DNA of 64,000 bases from Thalassotalea sp. LPB0316 (GTDB lineage: Bacteria; Pseudomonadota; Gammaproteobacteria; Enterobacterales; Alteromonadaceae): contig NZ_CP062946.1 in assembly GCF_014898095.1 (NCBI RefSeq), positions 2,356,001 to 2,420,000 of the forward strand, written 5' to 3'. Both the position numbers and the translations under genes were made by a program. Positions 18,374 through 27,320 of the stretch are shown piece by piece. Each line of letters starts with the position of its first letter. The first letter of the stretch is position 1. The notes under the pieces were generated by a model. That model had not been told where the DNA came from. It saw only the letters and a program-made list of their open reading frames with translations, and made no database searches.

Positions 18374-20866
18374 ATGAAAAACTGGTTTAAGCATTCAGTT
18401 TCTTTGCTAAAGCACGAGTTAAGACGCGGTGAATTAACCATTGTCGCACTAGCAATTGTGCTAGCCGTTTCTGCGGTATTTTCGTTAACCGGGTTTTCCA
18501 ACCACATTAAGGATGCCTTAGTTAATGAAAGTACCGCCTTTATTGCGGCAGACAGGGTTTGGGCGACATCTCGTGAATTACCGCAAAGCGTCAACGACAA
18601 AGCAAGCGAACTTAATTTGGCTACAGCAAAGCAAGTTTTTATGAGTTCTATGGTGTTCTCGAAAGATCGCATGGTACTGTCTTCGTTAACAGCCGTAACA
18701 GACTTGTATCCATTGCGTGGTGAATTACTCGTTGAAATAGATGCAAAAGAGCAGGCGGTTAACGCGCCAAATCCAGGCTATGTTTGGGTTCAGCCGGCTA
18801 TTTTGACTAAACTGGCCGTTGGCTTAGGTGATGCGATCGAAGTAGGCAACAAGTCCTTCATTATTGCTGGTATTATCAATCAAATACCCGACGCGTCATT
18901 TAGTGTTTTTACCTCTGGCCCAACGATTATTCTGCATGCTGATGATCTTGAAGCGACGGGGCTTATCCAGCCCGGTTCTCGCATTTGGTATGAGTATTTG
19001 TTTGCCGGTGAACCAAGTGATATTAATGACTTTGAACAATGGGTTAAGCCGCAAGTTAACGAGTCACAGCGATGGTACGATATCAAAGATAGTCAATCAT
19101 CATTAGCGAGCGCATTAAATCGCGCAGAGCAATACTTATCGTTAGCTAGTATGCTTGGTGTTGTGCTTGCCGCGGTCGCAGTTGCTGTAGCTGGCCGTCG
19201 ATATGCCCAACGACAGCAAAGTGTCGTTGCTATTTTCAAGGCAATGGGCACAAGTAAAGCTTATGTTCGCCGAGTTTATTTATTACATTGGAGTTTATTG
19301 AGCACGGTAAGTATTTTAGTTGGCTTAGTTGTTGGTGCATTACTGTTAGCATTAGGGATCAACAGCGTTAAAGAACAATTGAAAATTCAAGGCGCATTGA
19401 TTCAGCTTTACCCTGTGTTGGTGGCAAGCTTTACCGGTATTATTTGTGCGTGTGCATTTGCTTTCGTACCTCTCAAACAATTACTAGACACCTCGCCGTT
19501 GAGTATTCTGCGTGGTTTTAATCAACATAAGTTACCTTGGTATGCTCATATTCCGGCGATTTCAGCGCTGTTTTTACTGCTGTTCTTATTTAGTCAAAAC
19601 TTAGCTTTATCAGTTGCCCTTGTCTTAGGAGGGCTGTTGGTTTCAGGTATTATTCTGCTTTGCGCTAAATTTATTTTATTGCTCAGCCGCAGCGCGGGTG
19701 CTCGTGCCGGCAAAGCATGGCATTTGGCATTGGCAAATTTGAAACGCCGGGCCAATGAAAATGCAATTCAATTGATTAGCTTTACCGTCGCGATTGAGTT
19801 GTTATTGCTTATATTCGTCATGAAAGGCGCGATTATTGACGAATGGCAACGACAATTGCCCGATGATACCGCAAACCGTTTCTTGATTAATATTGCCCAC
19901 GACAATATCGATCAAGTGTCGGCATTTATTGAACAAAACAATATTGTCTCAAGTGGCTTATATCCCGTTGTAAGAGGGCGTCTAACGGCAATTAATGATA
20001 CTCAAACAGCGAGAAGAGTAACCAAAGAAGACGATAGTAAAGACGACAATGCTCGTCGCGGCGTTGGCCGAGAACTTAACCTTACATGGCGAGCTGATTT
20101 ACCGAGTGAAAACACGATCCTAGCAGGAAGTTGGTGGCAGGCGGATAGTGAACAAGGACAGGTCTCTATCGAACATAAACTGGCTGAGCGTTTGGATGTT
20201 GCGATTGGTGATAACCTGACCTTTCAAATTGGCAGTGATGTCGTCACCGTACCGATTACGAGCATTCGGGAAGTGAACTGGAATTCCCTACAACCTAATT
20301 TTTACATGATATTTAGCCCAAGTGTTTTGGCAGATTTTCCAGCTAGTTACATTAACTCGATGTATATCAGCGAAGAGAACAAACCCAAATTACAGCGATT
20401 CTTAACTGACTACCCAACGATATCTATGATCGATGTTGAGGCGATTATCCGTCAGTTACGCAGTGTTATTTCACAAGTGTCGCTGGCTATCGAGTTTGTC
20501 TTAATTCTCGTCGTACTTGCTGGCTCACTGGTACTTGTCGCGCAAGTACAAGCGAGTATGGAAGAGAGAGAGCGCGAATTGGCTATTTTGAAAACACTAG
20601 GCGCGAAAAGTCGCGTGTTGAATTTTAGTGTCTTATATGAGTTTATCGCGCTCGGTGCTGTTGCTGGTTTGATGGCGAGTATCGCTATGGAGTTAGCCGT
20701 TTACATCTTGCAAACTCGTGTATTTGATATGGCGCCAAGTTGGCATTTGAGTTACTGGCTTTTAGGGATCGCTTCTGGCGCCGCTTTTGTTGGCACGGTT
20801 GGTTTTTTATCTTGTACACGTTTACTGAAATTGTCGAGCGTGACATTAATTCGCCGAACCATGTAA
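18374..20866 (+). CDS. ybbP: FtsX-like ABC transporter permease YbbP
   Basis: An 830-residue membrane protein, close to E. coli YbbP (804). It has an N-terminal TM helix (about 20-42), a periplasmic domain (about 45-255), three TM helices with an FtsX core (about 255-365), a further pair of helices (about 395-440), another helix near 470, a second periplasmic region, and a final FtsX block (about 700-830). The cytoplasmic FtsX loop MEERERELAILKTLGAKSR is conserved. Probably mechanotransmission rather than classical transport, with a lipid or lipoprotein substrate; this is inferred from the family. Confidence 0.9.
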   Translation: MKNWFKHSVSLLKHELRRGELTIVALAIVLAVSAVFSLTGFSNHIKDALVNESTAFIAADRVWATSRELPQSVNDKASELNLATAKQVFMSSMVFSKDRMVLSSLTAVTDLYPLRGELLVEIDAKEQAVNAPNPGYVWVQPAILTKLAVGLGDAIEVGNKSFIIAGIINQIPDASFSVFTSGPTIILHADDLEATGLIQPGSRIWYEYLFAGEPSDINDFEQWVKPQVNESQRWYDIKDSQSSLASALNRAEQYLSLASMLGVVLAAVAVAVAGRRYAQRQQSVVAIFKAMGTSKAYVRRVYLLHWSLLSTVSILVGLVVGALLLALGINSVKEQLKIQGALIQLYPVLVASFTGIICACAFAFVPLKQLLDTSPLSILRGFNQHKLPWYAHIPAISALFLLLFLFSQNLALSVALVLGGLLVSGIILLCAKFILLLSRSAGARAGKAWHLALANLKRRANENAIQLISFTVAIELLLLIFVMKGAIIDEWQRQLPDDTANRFLINIAHDNIDQVSAFIEQNNIVSSGLYPVVRGRLTAINDTQTARRVTKEDDSKDDNARRGVGRELNLTWRADLPSENTILAGSWWQADSEQGQVSIEHKLAERLDVAIGDNLTFQIGSDVVTVPITSIREVNWNSLQPNFYMIFSPSVLADFPASYINSMYISEENKPKLQRFLTDYPTISMIDVEAIIRQLRSVISQVSLAIEFVLILVVLAGSLVLVAQVQASMEERERELAILKTLGAKSRVLNFSVLYEFIALGAVAGLMASIAMELAVYILQTRVFDMAPSWHLSYWLLGIASGAAFVGTVGFLSCTRLLKLSSVTLIRRTM

Positions 20867-20939
20867 AAATTTGCTGTAGAAACTTTGCTGTTCAACTATG
20901 ATATAACTATCTAACAATAAAACTAAAACGATGAATTAA

Positions 20940-21995
20940 ATGGTTAAAAAAGTCATTCTGGAAACGCCTATTGCCGGCAATAAACAAAGTATTATACGCA
21001 GTGTTGTTTTTATCGCGGCATTGGTGGTGATCATTGCAGGCTTGAAAGCGTCAACCAACCTGATACTGCCTTTTTTAATGTCGGTATTTATCACCATCAT
21101 GTGTAATCCTTTGGTTAAGAGAGCCGACGATTACAACATCCCCAAGGTGATTTCTGTTTGTACAGTCATTTTCTTGTTTGTTATCTTAGTGATGATACTC
21201 GCTGGTGTTGTTGGCAGCTCACTTAATGAACTCTCTCGCTTATTACCTGGGTACAAAGAGCAACTTGACGATAAATTCGAGTGGTTGGTTGCAAAACTCA
21301 ATGAGTTTAATATTCAGTTGTCGTCGGACCTGGTTTTAGAATATTTTAATCCATCAGCAGCCATGGATTTAGCCACTAATATGTTTTCAAGTTTAAGTGG
21401 TGCAATGGCGAATTTGTTTTTGATTATCCTTACTGTTGTTTTTATGTTGTTTGAAGCATCGGGACTACCGAGAAAATTGCATTTAGCGCTCGATGACCCA
21501 GAAATGCGTTTGAATCAAATTGAGCGCTTTGTTTCATCAGTAAACAGTTATATCGCCATTAAAGCAGCAGTAAGTGTTGTAACAGGTGTATTGGTCAGTT
21601 TGATGTTGTGGGCCTTTGGCTTAGACTTTTACTTACTATGGGGTGTGCTTGCCTTCTTACTAAACTTTATACCTAATATAGGTTCTATTTTAGCCGCGAT
21701 ACCTGCAGTGTTGTTAGCACTGGTTCAACTTAATCCGGTAACAGCAGGTTTTATTGGTTTAGGCTATTTGATCATCAATTTAGTCATGGGTAATATCGTT
21801 GAGCCAAGATACCTGGGCAAAGGCCTTGGTTTATCTACACTGGTTGTTTTCCTGTCTTTAATTTTTTGGGGCTGGCTATTTGGTACGGTAGGTATGCTTT
21901 TATCTGTTCCGTTAACCATGATCATAAAAATCGGTTTAGAAAACTCTGAAGAAGGTCGGTGGTTTGCTGATTTATTATCATCGGATGACGAATAG
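20940..21995 (+). CDS. AI-2E family membrane transporter
   Basis: A 351-residue protein of the AI-2E exporter superfamily (PF01594; TqsA/PerM type). Paired helices near residues 20-60 and 70-95, a soluble stretch (about 95-145), and a C-terminal helical block with the family sequences NFIPNIGSILAAIPA and GNIVEPRYLGKGLGLS. Members include a Na+/H+ antiporter and an autoinducer-2 exporter, so the substrate is open. It follows ybbP after 73 bases and may be read through from it. Its stop codon falls inside the hairpin at 21990. Confidence 0.88.
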   Translation: MVKKVILETPIAGNKQSIIRSVVFIAALVVIIAGLKASTNLILPFLMSVFITIMCNPLVKRADDYNIPKVISVCTVIFLFVILVMILAGVVGSSLNELSRLLPGYKEQLDDKFEWLVAKLNEFNIQLSSDLVLEYFNPSAAMDLATNMFSSLSGAMANLFLIILTVVFMLFEASGLPRKLHLALDDPEMRLNQIERFVSSVNSYIAIKAAVSVVTGVLVSLMLWAFGLDFYLLWGVLAFLLNFIPNIGSILAAIPAVLLALVQLNPVTAGFIGLGYLIINLVMGNIVEPRYLGKGLGLSTLVVFLSLIFWGWLFGTVGMLLSVPLTMIIKIGLENSEEGRWFADLLSSDDE

Positions 21996-22013
21996 CGCTA
22001 ACAAGCGCTATTC
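21990..22013 (+). terminator. Hairpin at the end of the AI-2E family gene
   Basis: A 10-bp perfect stem GAATAGCGCT / AGCGCTATTC with loop AACA; the TAG stop codon is inside the left arm. The downstream T content is modest, so termination strength is uncertain. Confidence 0.55.
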
Positions 22014-22025
22014 TTCATTGTTTGG

Positions 22026-22433
22026 TTAAGAAAGCTCGTCTAGCTCGGCTATTCGAGCTTTTGTCATTTTTATGTAGCACTTTTTATAAGCCGATGCCGC
22101 GCCTGTACCAGGTGATATTTCTAGATAATAGAATTTACAGTTGTTTTCACGGTAGGTTTCAAAGTTTTTTTGTGCTTTTTTGAACATATTCAATGCACCA
22201 CTTCGGCCTGTAACACTAACTAAATCTTCCAACTCAAAGGTTTTGTTATTTACCCAAGCGGTAAGTTCGCGTTCAGCAAGTGTTTTCACGGTATCTAAAC
22301 ACTGAGAAAAGGCAAGGTTATCAGTAAACTTTTGTTCGCACTGTTCAATGGTTCTGGCGGTTTTAGCGTGAGCTGGCAATGCCAAACTAGTCCCAGCAAT
22401 AAAACTTAATAAAATAAATGTTTTAGTATTCAT
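22026..22433 (-). CDS. Secreted LprI/DUF1311-like protein
   Basis: A 135-residue periplasmic protein from ATG 22433, with a signal peptide MNTKTFILLSFIAGTSLALP and cleavage near AHA-KT. The mature part has four Cys arranged as in DUF1311/LprI-like domains (C-x9-C around EQCEQKF...FSQCLD, then NNCKFY and YKKCYIK), suggesting two disulphides. The LprI family includes lysozyme inhibitors, but inhibition cannot be claimed here. It starts four bases after the yciI stop codon, so it is the last gene of the yciB-yciI operon. The frame also runs upstream into yciI, which I ignore because the signal peptide fixes the start. Confidence 0.7.
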   Translation of the reverse strand: MNTKTFILLSFIAGTSLALPAHAKTARTIEQCEQKFTDNLAFSQCLDTVKTLAERELTAWVNNKTFELEDLVSVTGRSGALNMFKKAQKNFETYRENNCKFYYLEISPGTGAASAYKKCYIKMTKARIAELDELS

Positions 22434-22437
22434 TAAC

Positions 22438-22740
22438 TTAACTTGGTAAAACTTTTTTAAATGGTCTAACAATAACTTTAGCATAGACGCCGGCGTCAAC
22501 ATATGGATCAGCGTCGGCCCACGCTTGAGCATCTGCTAGTGAGTTGAATTTTGCGATCACGGTTGAACCGCTAAAGCCAGTTTGGGTATCGTCATGATCA
22601 CCCATTGGACAAGGGCCCGCCACTAATAAACGCTGTTGAGCGTCTAACTCCGCTAACCTTGCAAGGTGTTTGTCTCTTACCTGCAAACGCAGTGGTAAAC
22701 TATTCTCAACGTCGTGACTGAAAATCACATAGTAGTTCAT
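22438..22740 (-). CDS. yciI: YciI-family protein
   Basis: A 100-residue YciI protein with ferredoxin-like fold. It carries the family [19 protein letters not shown] segment and the [10 protein letters not shown] stretch; the His and Asp residues form the putative active-site pair seen in YciI structures. The enzymatic role is not settled in the family. It follows yciB after three bases, the same order as in many gammaproteobacteria. Confidence 0.92.
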   Translation of the reverse strand: MNYYVIFSHDVENSLPLRLQVRDKHLARLAELDAQQRLLVAGPCPMGDHDDTQTGFSGSTVIAKFNSLADAQAWADADPYVDAGVYAKVIVRPFKKVLPS

Positions 22741-22743
22741 CTG

Positions 22744-23310
22744 TTATTTCTCCGCTTGATTTGACTCATCCGATGCGGTTTCTTCTTCTGGAATATATTT
22801 GTACAGAGAAAAGATCGTTCCGATGGCAAAGATAAAGGTTAAGCCGGTTAACCCGAAAACTTTAAAGTTAACCCAAGTTTCTTGTGAATAGTGAAATGCG
22901 ATATACCAATTTAATACGGCACATAGGGTAAAAAAACTCGCCCATGACCAGGTAAGCTTTAGCCATACTTTATCGGGTAACTCGATCGCTTCACCTAAAA
23001 AGGTTTTCAAAATTATTTTGTTAAAGGCGTAATAACCAATCACTAGCGCACTGGCAAAAAATAGGTTGATTATGGTGACTTTCCACTTGATAAAGGCATC
23101 GTCTTGCAGTGCTATTGTTAGGCCACCAAACGCTAAGATAAGGACAAAAAATACCAGTGTTTGCTTGGGAATAGGTTGCTTTTTGACGATATAAAACAAT
23201 AGTTGGATTGCTGAGGCAATTATTAAGGCACCTGTTGCCCAATAGATATCTTGAAACTTGTAAACAATCAGAAAAACAATCAGGGGAATGTATTCTAGTA
23301 ATACGTGCAT
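22744..23310 (-). CDS. yciB: Inner membrane septation-related protein YciB (IspZ/IspA)
   Basis: A 188-residue inner-membrane protein with about five or six helices. Family sequences are present: FLIVYKFQDIYWATGALI near the N-terminus, the FIKWKVTIINLFFA segment and WVNFKVFGLTGLTFIF near the C-terminus. It takes part in cell-envelope synthesis and septation with YciA/YciC-type partners. The tail after about residue 175 is acidic and variable. It is divergent from the chemosensory operon. Confidence 0.94.
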   Translation of the reverse strand: MHVLLEYIPLIVFLIVYKFQDIYWATGALIIASAIQLLFYIVKKQPIPKQTLVFFVLILAFGGLTIALQDDAFIKWKVTIINLFFASALVIGYYAFNKIILKTFLGEAIELPDKVWLKLTWSWASFFTLCAVLNWYIAFHYSQETWVNFKVFGLTGLTFIFAIGTIFSLYKYIPEEETASDESNQAEK

Positions 23311-23513
23311 AACCTAAATCTCGACATTCATAATGACATCATTTTAGCTAAACAACCCCGTAAATAATACCGTTTATTCATGCAAAGCCCTACAGACGCG
23401 TGTTTATTTACGGAATGTTTTTTAACTAGCTGAATTATTTAGCAATAATTAAATGTTCTAGTTTTTTATTCAATGTAGCTTGGCTTAGCAAAAATAAATA
23501 ACTGTCTGATTTC

Positions 23514-23541
23514 TTGCAGATTTACCAATCTGAAATATAGT
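23514..23541 (+). promoter_or_regulatory. Candidate promoter of the chemosensory operon with a dyad in the spacer
   Basis: TTGCAG (23514-23519), a 16-base spacer and TATAGT (23536-23541) lie 33 bases before the first gene. A perfect dyad CAGATT-tacc-AATCTG (23517-23532) fills the spacer and may be an operator. No sigma28-type element was seen. Confidence 0.35.
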
Positions 23542-23573
23542 TAAAATAGTGTTGGTTTCTCGAGAGGGAGCTT

Positions 23574-23855
23574 ATGACGGTTCAAACTTGGACGTTACCG
23601 AGTGAATTAATTATTAATGACATAGATGATATCAAGAGCCTTGCCAGTCAACAGTACCTTGAGTCTGTCGACTTAGTGATTGATAGTACACATCTCACTC
23701 GAATAGATACCATTGGCGTGCAGTTTCTTTTAGCTTTTGTTCAAAAGCGTACCAATAACAACTATAAAACACGGTGGCAAAACCTTTCAGAAATTCTATT
23801 ACAAAGCCTTGAACAATTAGGTATCGCAAAATCTCGAGTAGCGATAGACGAATAA
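23574..23855 (+). CDS. STAS-domain protein, first gene of the chemosensory operon
   Basis: A 93-residue single STAS domain. The strand-loop-helix around the usual phosphorylation site reads DSTHLTRIDTIGVQFLL; anti-sigma antagonists have Ser here (D-S-S-G/A), and this protein has Asp-Thr, so phospho-switching is uncertain. GAGAGGGAG lies just before the ATG, a strong ribosome site. Similar small STAS proteins precede cheY/cheA in other alternative chemosensory clusters; the role is unclear, perhaps a scaffold or an array-binding protein. Twelve bases separate it from cheY. Confidence 0.8.
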   Translation: MTVQTWTLPSELIINDIDDIKSLASQQYLESVDLVIDSTHLTRIDTIGVQFLLAFVQKRTNNNYKTRWQNLSEILLQSLEQLGIAKSRVAIDE

Positions 23856-23867
23856 TAAGGAAAATAA

Positions 23868-24230
23868 ATGAGTAAGATTTTGGTCGTCGATGATTCTAAT
23901 TCCATTCGCGATATGGTGACCTTTACCCTCGAGAGTGCAGGGTATTCCACTGAACAGGCAGCCGATGGTTTACTTGGCTTGAACAAGGCTAAAACGACAG
24001 CGTTTGATCTTGTGATTTCAGATGTCAACATGCCAAATATGGATGGTATTAGTTTGTGCCAGGAGCTACGTAAATTGCCTGCGTTTAAATTTACCCCGAT
24101 TTTAATGCTCACTACCGAAAGCTCAACCGATATGAAAATGAGAGGCAAAGCAGCGGGCGCTACTGGTTGGTTAGTAAAGCCATTTAATCCAGACAAACTA
24201 TTAGCTACGATAAAACGGGTTATTAGATAG
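23868..24230 (+). CDS. cheY: CheY-type single-domain response regulator
   Basis: A 120-residue receiver domain. Acidic pocket DD (residues 8-9, VVDDSN), phospho-acceptor Asp in VISDVNMPNMDG, conserved Thr in MLTTES, and Lys in VKPFNP. It lies four bases before cheA, so it is the expected direct phosphoryl target. The receiver sequence resembles CheY proteins of non-flagellar or alternative clusters, so binding to the flagellar motor is not assured. Confidence 0.93.
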   Translation: MSKILVVDDSNSIRDMVTFTLESAGYSTEQAADGLLGLNKAKTTAFDLVISDVNMPNMDGISLCQELRKLPAFKFTPILMLTTESSTDMKMRGKAAGATGWLVKPFNPDKLLATIKRVIR

Positions 24231-24234
24231 CGTT

Positions 24235-26295
24235 ATGACTGTCGATCTGTCTCAATTCTTACCCACTTTCTTTGAAGAGAGCTTCGAAGGCGTTGAGGTA
24301 ATGGAATCAAATTTATTGTCACTTACTAGTGATGATAGAGAGACGATTGACTCTATTTTTAGAGCTGCACACTCAATAAAAGGTGGGGCAGGTACTTTTG
24401 GTTTAGAGCGTGTAAGTGAATTTACTCATCTAGTCGAAACTTTGTTAGATGAACTAAGAGATGGCCGAAGGCAATTTAACGAGCAAGACAAAGAGTTATT
24501 GCTACGAGCCACTGATACCATTAAAGCCTTATTAGAATGTGAAAAAAATGGCGTAGCAATTGAGCAAGCGACAGTAGATGAAGTTACAACACAATTAAAC
24601 AATGCATTAAATGGGAGAGTGTCACTAGTATCGAATGAAAGTAGTGGTTGGCGCATCATCTTTATTCCTGAGCCGGATATCGCTCAAACCGGCAACGATC
24701 CGTTATTACTATTCCAAGCTTTAGCTGACTTAGGTACGGTTCACGCGACCTGTAATGATGAGCATTTACCAGATTTTGATACGTTAGATGTTGAAGAGCT
24801 TCATTTAAGCTGGCAATTGACCCTCACCGACACCCAAGCAAGCCAACTCGATATTGAAGAGATTTTTGAATGGGTTGAAGACGAATGCACACTCGAGATA
24901 GCCCCCTTATCTGAACCTCAGAGCCAAACTCAGGTTAATCAAGCGCAATCTAGTGGACAGTTGCCCAATGCTTCTGAGCAACAAGTATCAAACCTTGCTC
25001 CTAGCAGCGAAGTAACGATTACGGGAACACCTGAAGTGATTGAGAGTAAAGAGCCAAAACCTAGCCGAGGGAAACACACCGACGCAGGCTCGATTCGTGT
25101 AGGTGTTGATAAAGTCGACAGCTTAATTAACTTAGTCGGTGAGTTAGTTATTACGCAGTCTATGCTGTCGGAATTAGGTCAAGATATAACATCTGCGGAT
25201 TCTGAAAAGTTGAAAGCAGGGCTTGAACAATTGATGCAGAACACGAAAGAATTACAGGAAAGTGTGATGCGCATCAGAATGCTGCCGATTAGCTTTACTT
25301 TTAACCGGTTTCCGCGCTTAGTTCACGATTTAGCCAAAAAAATCGGTAAAGAAATTAATTTGGTTATCCAAGGTGAACACACCGAGCTTGATAAAACGGT
25401 ACTAGAGCGCATAGGTGATCCGCTTACGCATTTAGTACGCAATGCGATAGATCACGGTATTGAAGCACCGGATGTTCGAACAACAGCAGGTAAGCCACCT
25501 GAAGGGCAGATTACTTTATCTGCTTATCATTTAGGCGGCAATGTTGTTATTGAAATCGCCGACGATGGCAAGGGTATTGATACTGAACTAATTCTTGCTA
25601 AAGCAAAAGAAAAGCAACTCATCGATGGCAACTATCCACTCAATATCCAGCAGATTTACGATTTAATATTTGAACCTGGCTTTTCAACGGCAGCGTGTGT
25701 CAGCGATATTTCTGGTCGCGGTGTTGGTATGGATGTAGTCAAGCGCAATATTCAGGCACTAGGTGGGAGAATTGTCATCGATTCTGCGCTCGGTAAAGGT
25801 AGTAATATTAAAGTCTACCTGCCACTTACCTTAGCTATTTTAGACGGGCAACTCGTTAAAGTCTGTGGCCAAACATACATTATTCCATTACTTATTATTG
25901 TTGAATCTGTGCAGATGCAGGCTGACAATATTGTCACTGCTTCCGGCGGCCAATATTACTATCGGCTACGCGATGATAATGTGCCTATTTTACCCCTCGG
26001 AAAGCTCTTTAATCTTGGTAGTCAAGCCTCTCCAAGCGCTGAAGGGTTATTGGTCGTAACCGAGTGTGAGGGTCAAAAGGTCGGCTTATTGGTTGACGAT
26101 TTATTAGGCCAGCAGCAAGTTGTCATTAAGAGCTTACAAGAGAATTATCAACAAGTTAATGGCATTTCAGGGGCAACTATTTTGGGTAATGGTGCCGTCG
26201 CACTGATCATTGATATCGCCGGTATTATTGACCTATCTAAAAAGCATACCAATGGTGTAAGTAAGCAAACTTCCGCTCAGGAGGTTGAACAATGA
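24235..26295 (+). CDS. cheA: Chemotaxis histidine kinase CheA
   Basis: A 686-residue CheA. Order: Hpt/P1 (about 1-110) with the phosphorylated His46 in RAAHSIKGGAGTFG, a P2-like linker region (about 135-260), a Gln/Ser/Pro-rich spacer, the dimerisation domain (about 280-345; RVGVDKVDSLINLVGELVIT), the HATPase (about 345-535; N box LVRNAIDHG, G1 IADDGKGID, G2 ISGRGVGMDVV), and the CheW-like P5 domain (about 535-680). All catalytic motifs are intact. It overlaps the first cheW by four bases (ATGA), showing translational coupling. Confidence 0.96.
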   Translation: MTVDLSQFLPTFFEESFEGVEVMESNLLSLTSDDRETIDSIFRAAHSIKGGAGTFGLERVSEFTHLVETLLDELRDGRRQFNEQDKELLLRATDTIKALLECEKNGVAIEQATVDEVTTQLNNALNGRVSLVSNESSGWRIIFIPEPDIAQTGNDPLLLFQALADLGTVHATCNDEHLPDFDTLDVEELHLSWQLTLTDTQASQLDIEEIFEWVEDECTLEIAPLSEPQSQTQVNQAQSSGQLPNASEQQVSNLAPSSEVTITGTPEVIESKEPKPSRGKHTDAGSIRVGVDKVDSLINLVGELVITQSMLSELGQDITSADSEKLKAGLEQLMQNTKELQESVMRIRMLPISFTFNRFPRLVHDLAKKIGKEINLVIQGEHTELDKTVLERIGDPLTHLVRNAIDHGIEAPDVRTTAGKPPEGQITLSAYHLGGNVVIEIADDGKGIDTELILAKAKEKQLIDGNYPLNIQQIYDLIFEPGFSTAACVSDISGRGVGMDVVKRNIQALGGRIVIDSALGKGSNIKVYLPLTLAILDGQLVKVCGQTYIIPLLIIVESVQMQADNIVTASGGQYYYRLRDDNVPILPLGKLFNLGSQASPSAEGLLVVTECEGQKVGLLVDDLLGQQQVVIKSLQENYQQVNGISGATILGNGAVALIIDIAGIIDLSKKHTNGVSKQTSAQEVEQ

Positions 26296-26825
26296 ACTTA
26301 CAAAACCTGATTAATGACGTGCCGGTAGAAGGCGAATATACCCTGGAAGGACTCGATTTTATCACCAGTGGCGATCAATACCTTAGCTTTAAGCTGGCTG
26401 AAGAATGTTATGCCGTTGATATTTTAGCCGTCGAAGAAATCAGAAGTTGGCAAGAGCCAACGATTATTCCCAATGCGCCTAAGGAGGTTATTGGTGTTAT
26501 TAATATGCGAGGCACCATCGTCCCGATTGTCGATTTGCGTATCAAATTTAATGTCGGGCAAGTTAGCTATACACCGACCACGGTTGTCATTGTCCTTGCT
26601 ATTGATACGGTTGACGCACTAAGAAAGGTCGGCTTTGTCGTTGACGCGGTTGAAGACGTTATTAACGCAAAGGCCGAAGAAGTAAAGCCATACTTTGAAC
26701 TATCAGGTGGTATTGCTAGTCGATTTGTCGAAGGCCAAATTAACGTTAACCAAGCAATTGTTACCGTTGTCAACTTGCGAGCATTACATCAGTTCAATGA
26801 CCAAAGTGAGGTTGCATATGAGTGA
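26292..26825 (+). CDS. cheW: CheW coupling protein 1
   Basis: A 177-residue CheW-domain scaffold linking receptors to CheA. It has an N-terminal extension of about 35 residues, then the domain with VDILAVEEIRSW, PNAPKEVIGVINMRGTIVPI and VDLRIKF, all characteristic of CheW. It overlaps cheA by four bases and the second cheW by eight bases. Two CheW paralogues in tandem may fill different positions of the CheA/CheW ring. Confidence 0.95.
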   Translation: MNLQNLINDVPVEGEYTLEGLDFITSGDQYLSFKLAEECYAVDILAVEEIRSWQEPTIIPNAPKEVIGVINMRGTIVPIVDLRIKFNVGQVSYTPTTVVIVLAIDTVDALRKVGFVVDAVEDVINAKAEEVKPYFELSGGIASRFVEGQINVNQAIVTVVNLRALHQFNDQSEVAYE

Positions 26826-27294
26826 GCAAAGTCATGAGTATTTAACCTTCTTTGTCGCCGGCGAAGAATTTGGCATTGAAATTCTTGCCGTACAAGAGAT
26901 TCGCGTATTGCGAAAAATCACCGAGTTACCCAATAAACCTGAATGTGTCCTAGGAGTGATTAACTTGCGTGGCACCATTATACCTATTGTGGACTTAAGA
27001 CTTAGATTTAATAAACCACAGGTCGATCACGGCGATAAAACGGTGGTCATTATCTTAAAGCAGCTCCATGAAGCATCTGACAACAGCATAGGCATTGTCG
27101 TTGATAGCGTGTCAGAAGTTTACCAAGTCGCAGCTAATCAAGTGAATTTATCACCAAGCTTTGGCAATCACGTTGATCATTGTTTTATTCATGGCCTAGC
27201 CAATGTTAACCACAAACTCATCGTATTACTTGATAGTCAAAAAATCTTTGATACTGAACTTTTGTATCAAGCTAACCCAGTATCAACGATTTAG
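26818..27294 (+). CDS. cheW: CheW coupling protein 2
   Basis: From ATG 26818 the product has 158 residues and begins [23 protein letters not shown] stands seven bases upstream; the frame is open to 26695 but only inside the first cheW, so the earlier starts are not credible. The CheW signature [19 protein letters not shown] and VDLRLRF are intact. It has no N-terminal extension, unlike its neighbour. The receptor gene follows after 26 bases. Confidence 0.94.
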   Translation: MSEQSHEYLTFFVAGEEFGIEILAVQEIRVLRKITELPNKPECVLGVINLRGTIIPIVDLRLRFNKPQVDHGDKTVVIILKQLHEASDNSIGIVVDSVSEVYQVAANQVNLSPSFGNHVDHCFIHGLANVNHKLIVLLDSQKIFDTELLYQANPVSTI

Positions 27295-27320
27295 TTATAG
27301 ACAAGCGAGATTTAAACAAT

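Noticed and set aside
22434-22532. 33-residue N-terminal extension of the LprI-like protein
   Set aside because: It overlaps the end of yciI in another frame and precedes a clear signal peptide.
26695-26817. Longer N-terminus for the second CheW
   Set aside because: The extra part is inside the first cheW in another frame; ATG 26818 has a good GAGG site and gives the family N-terminus.
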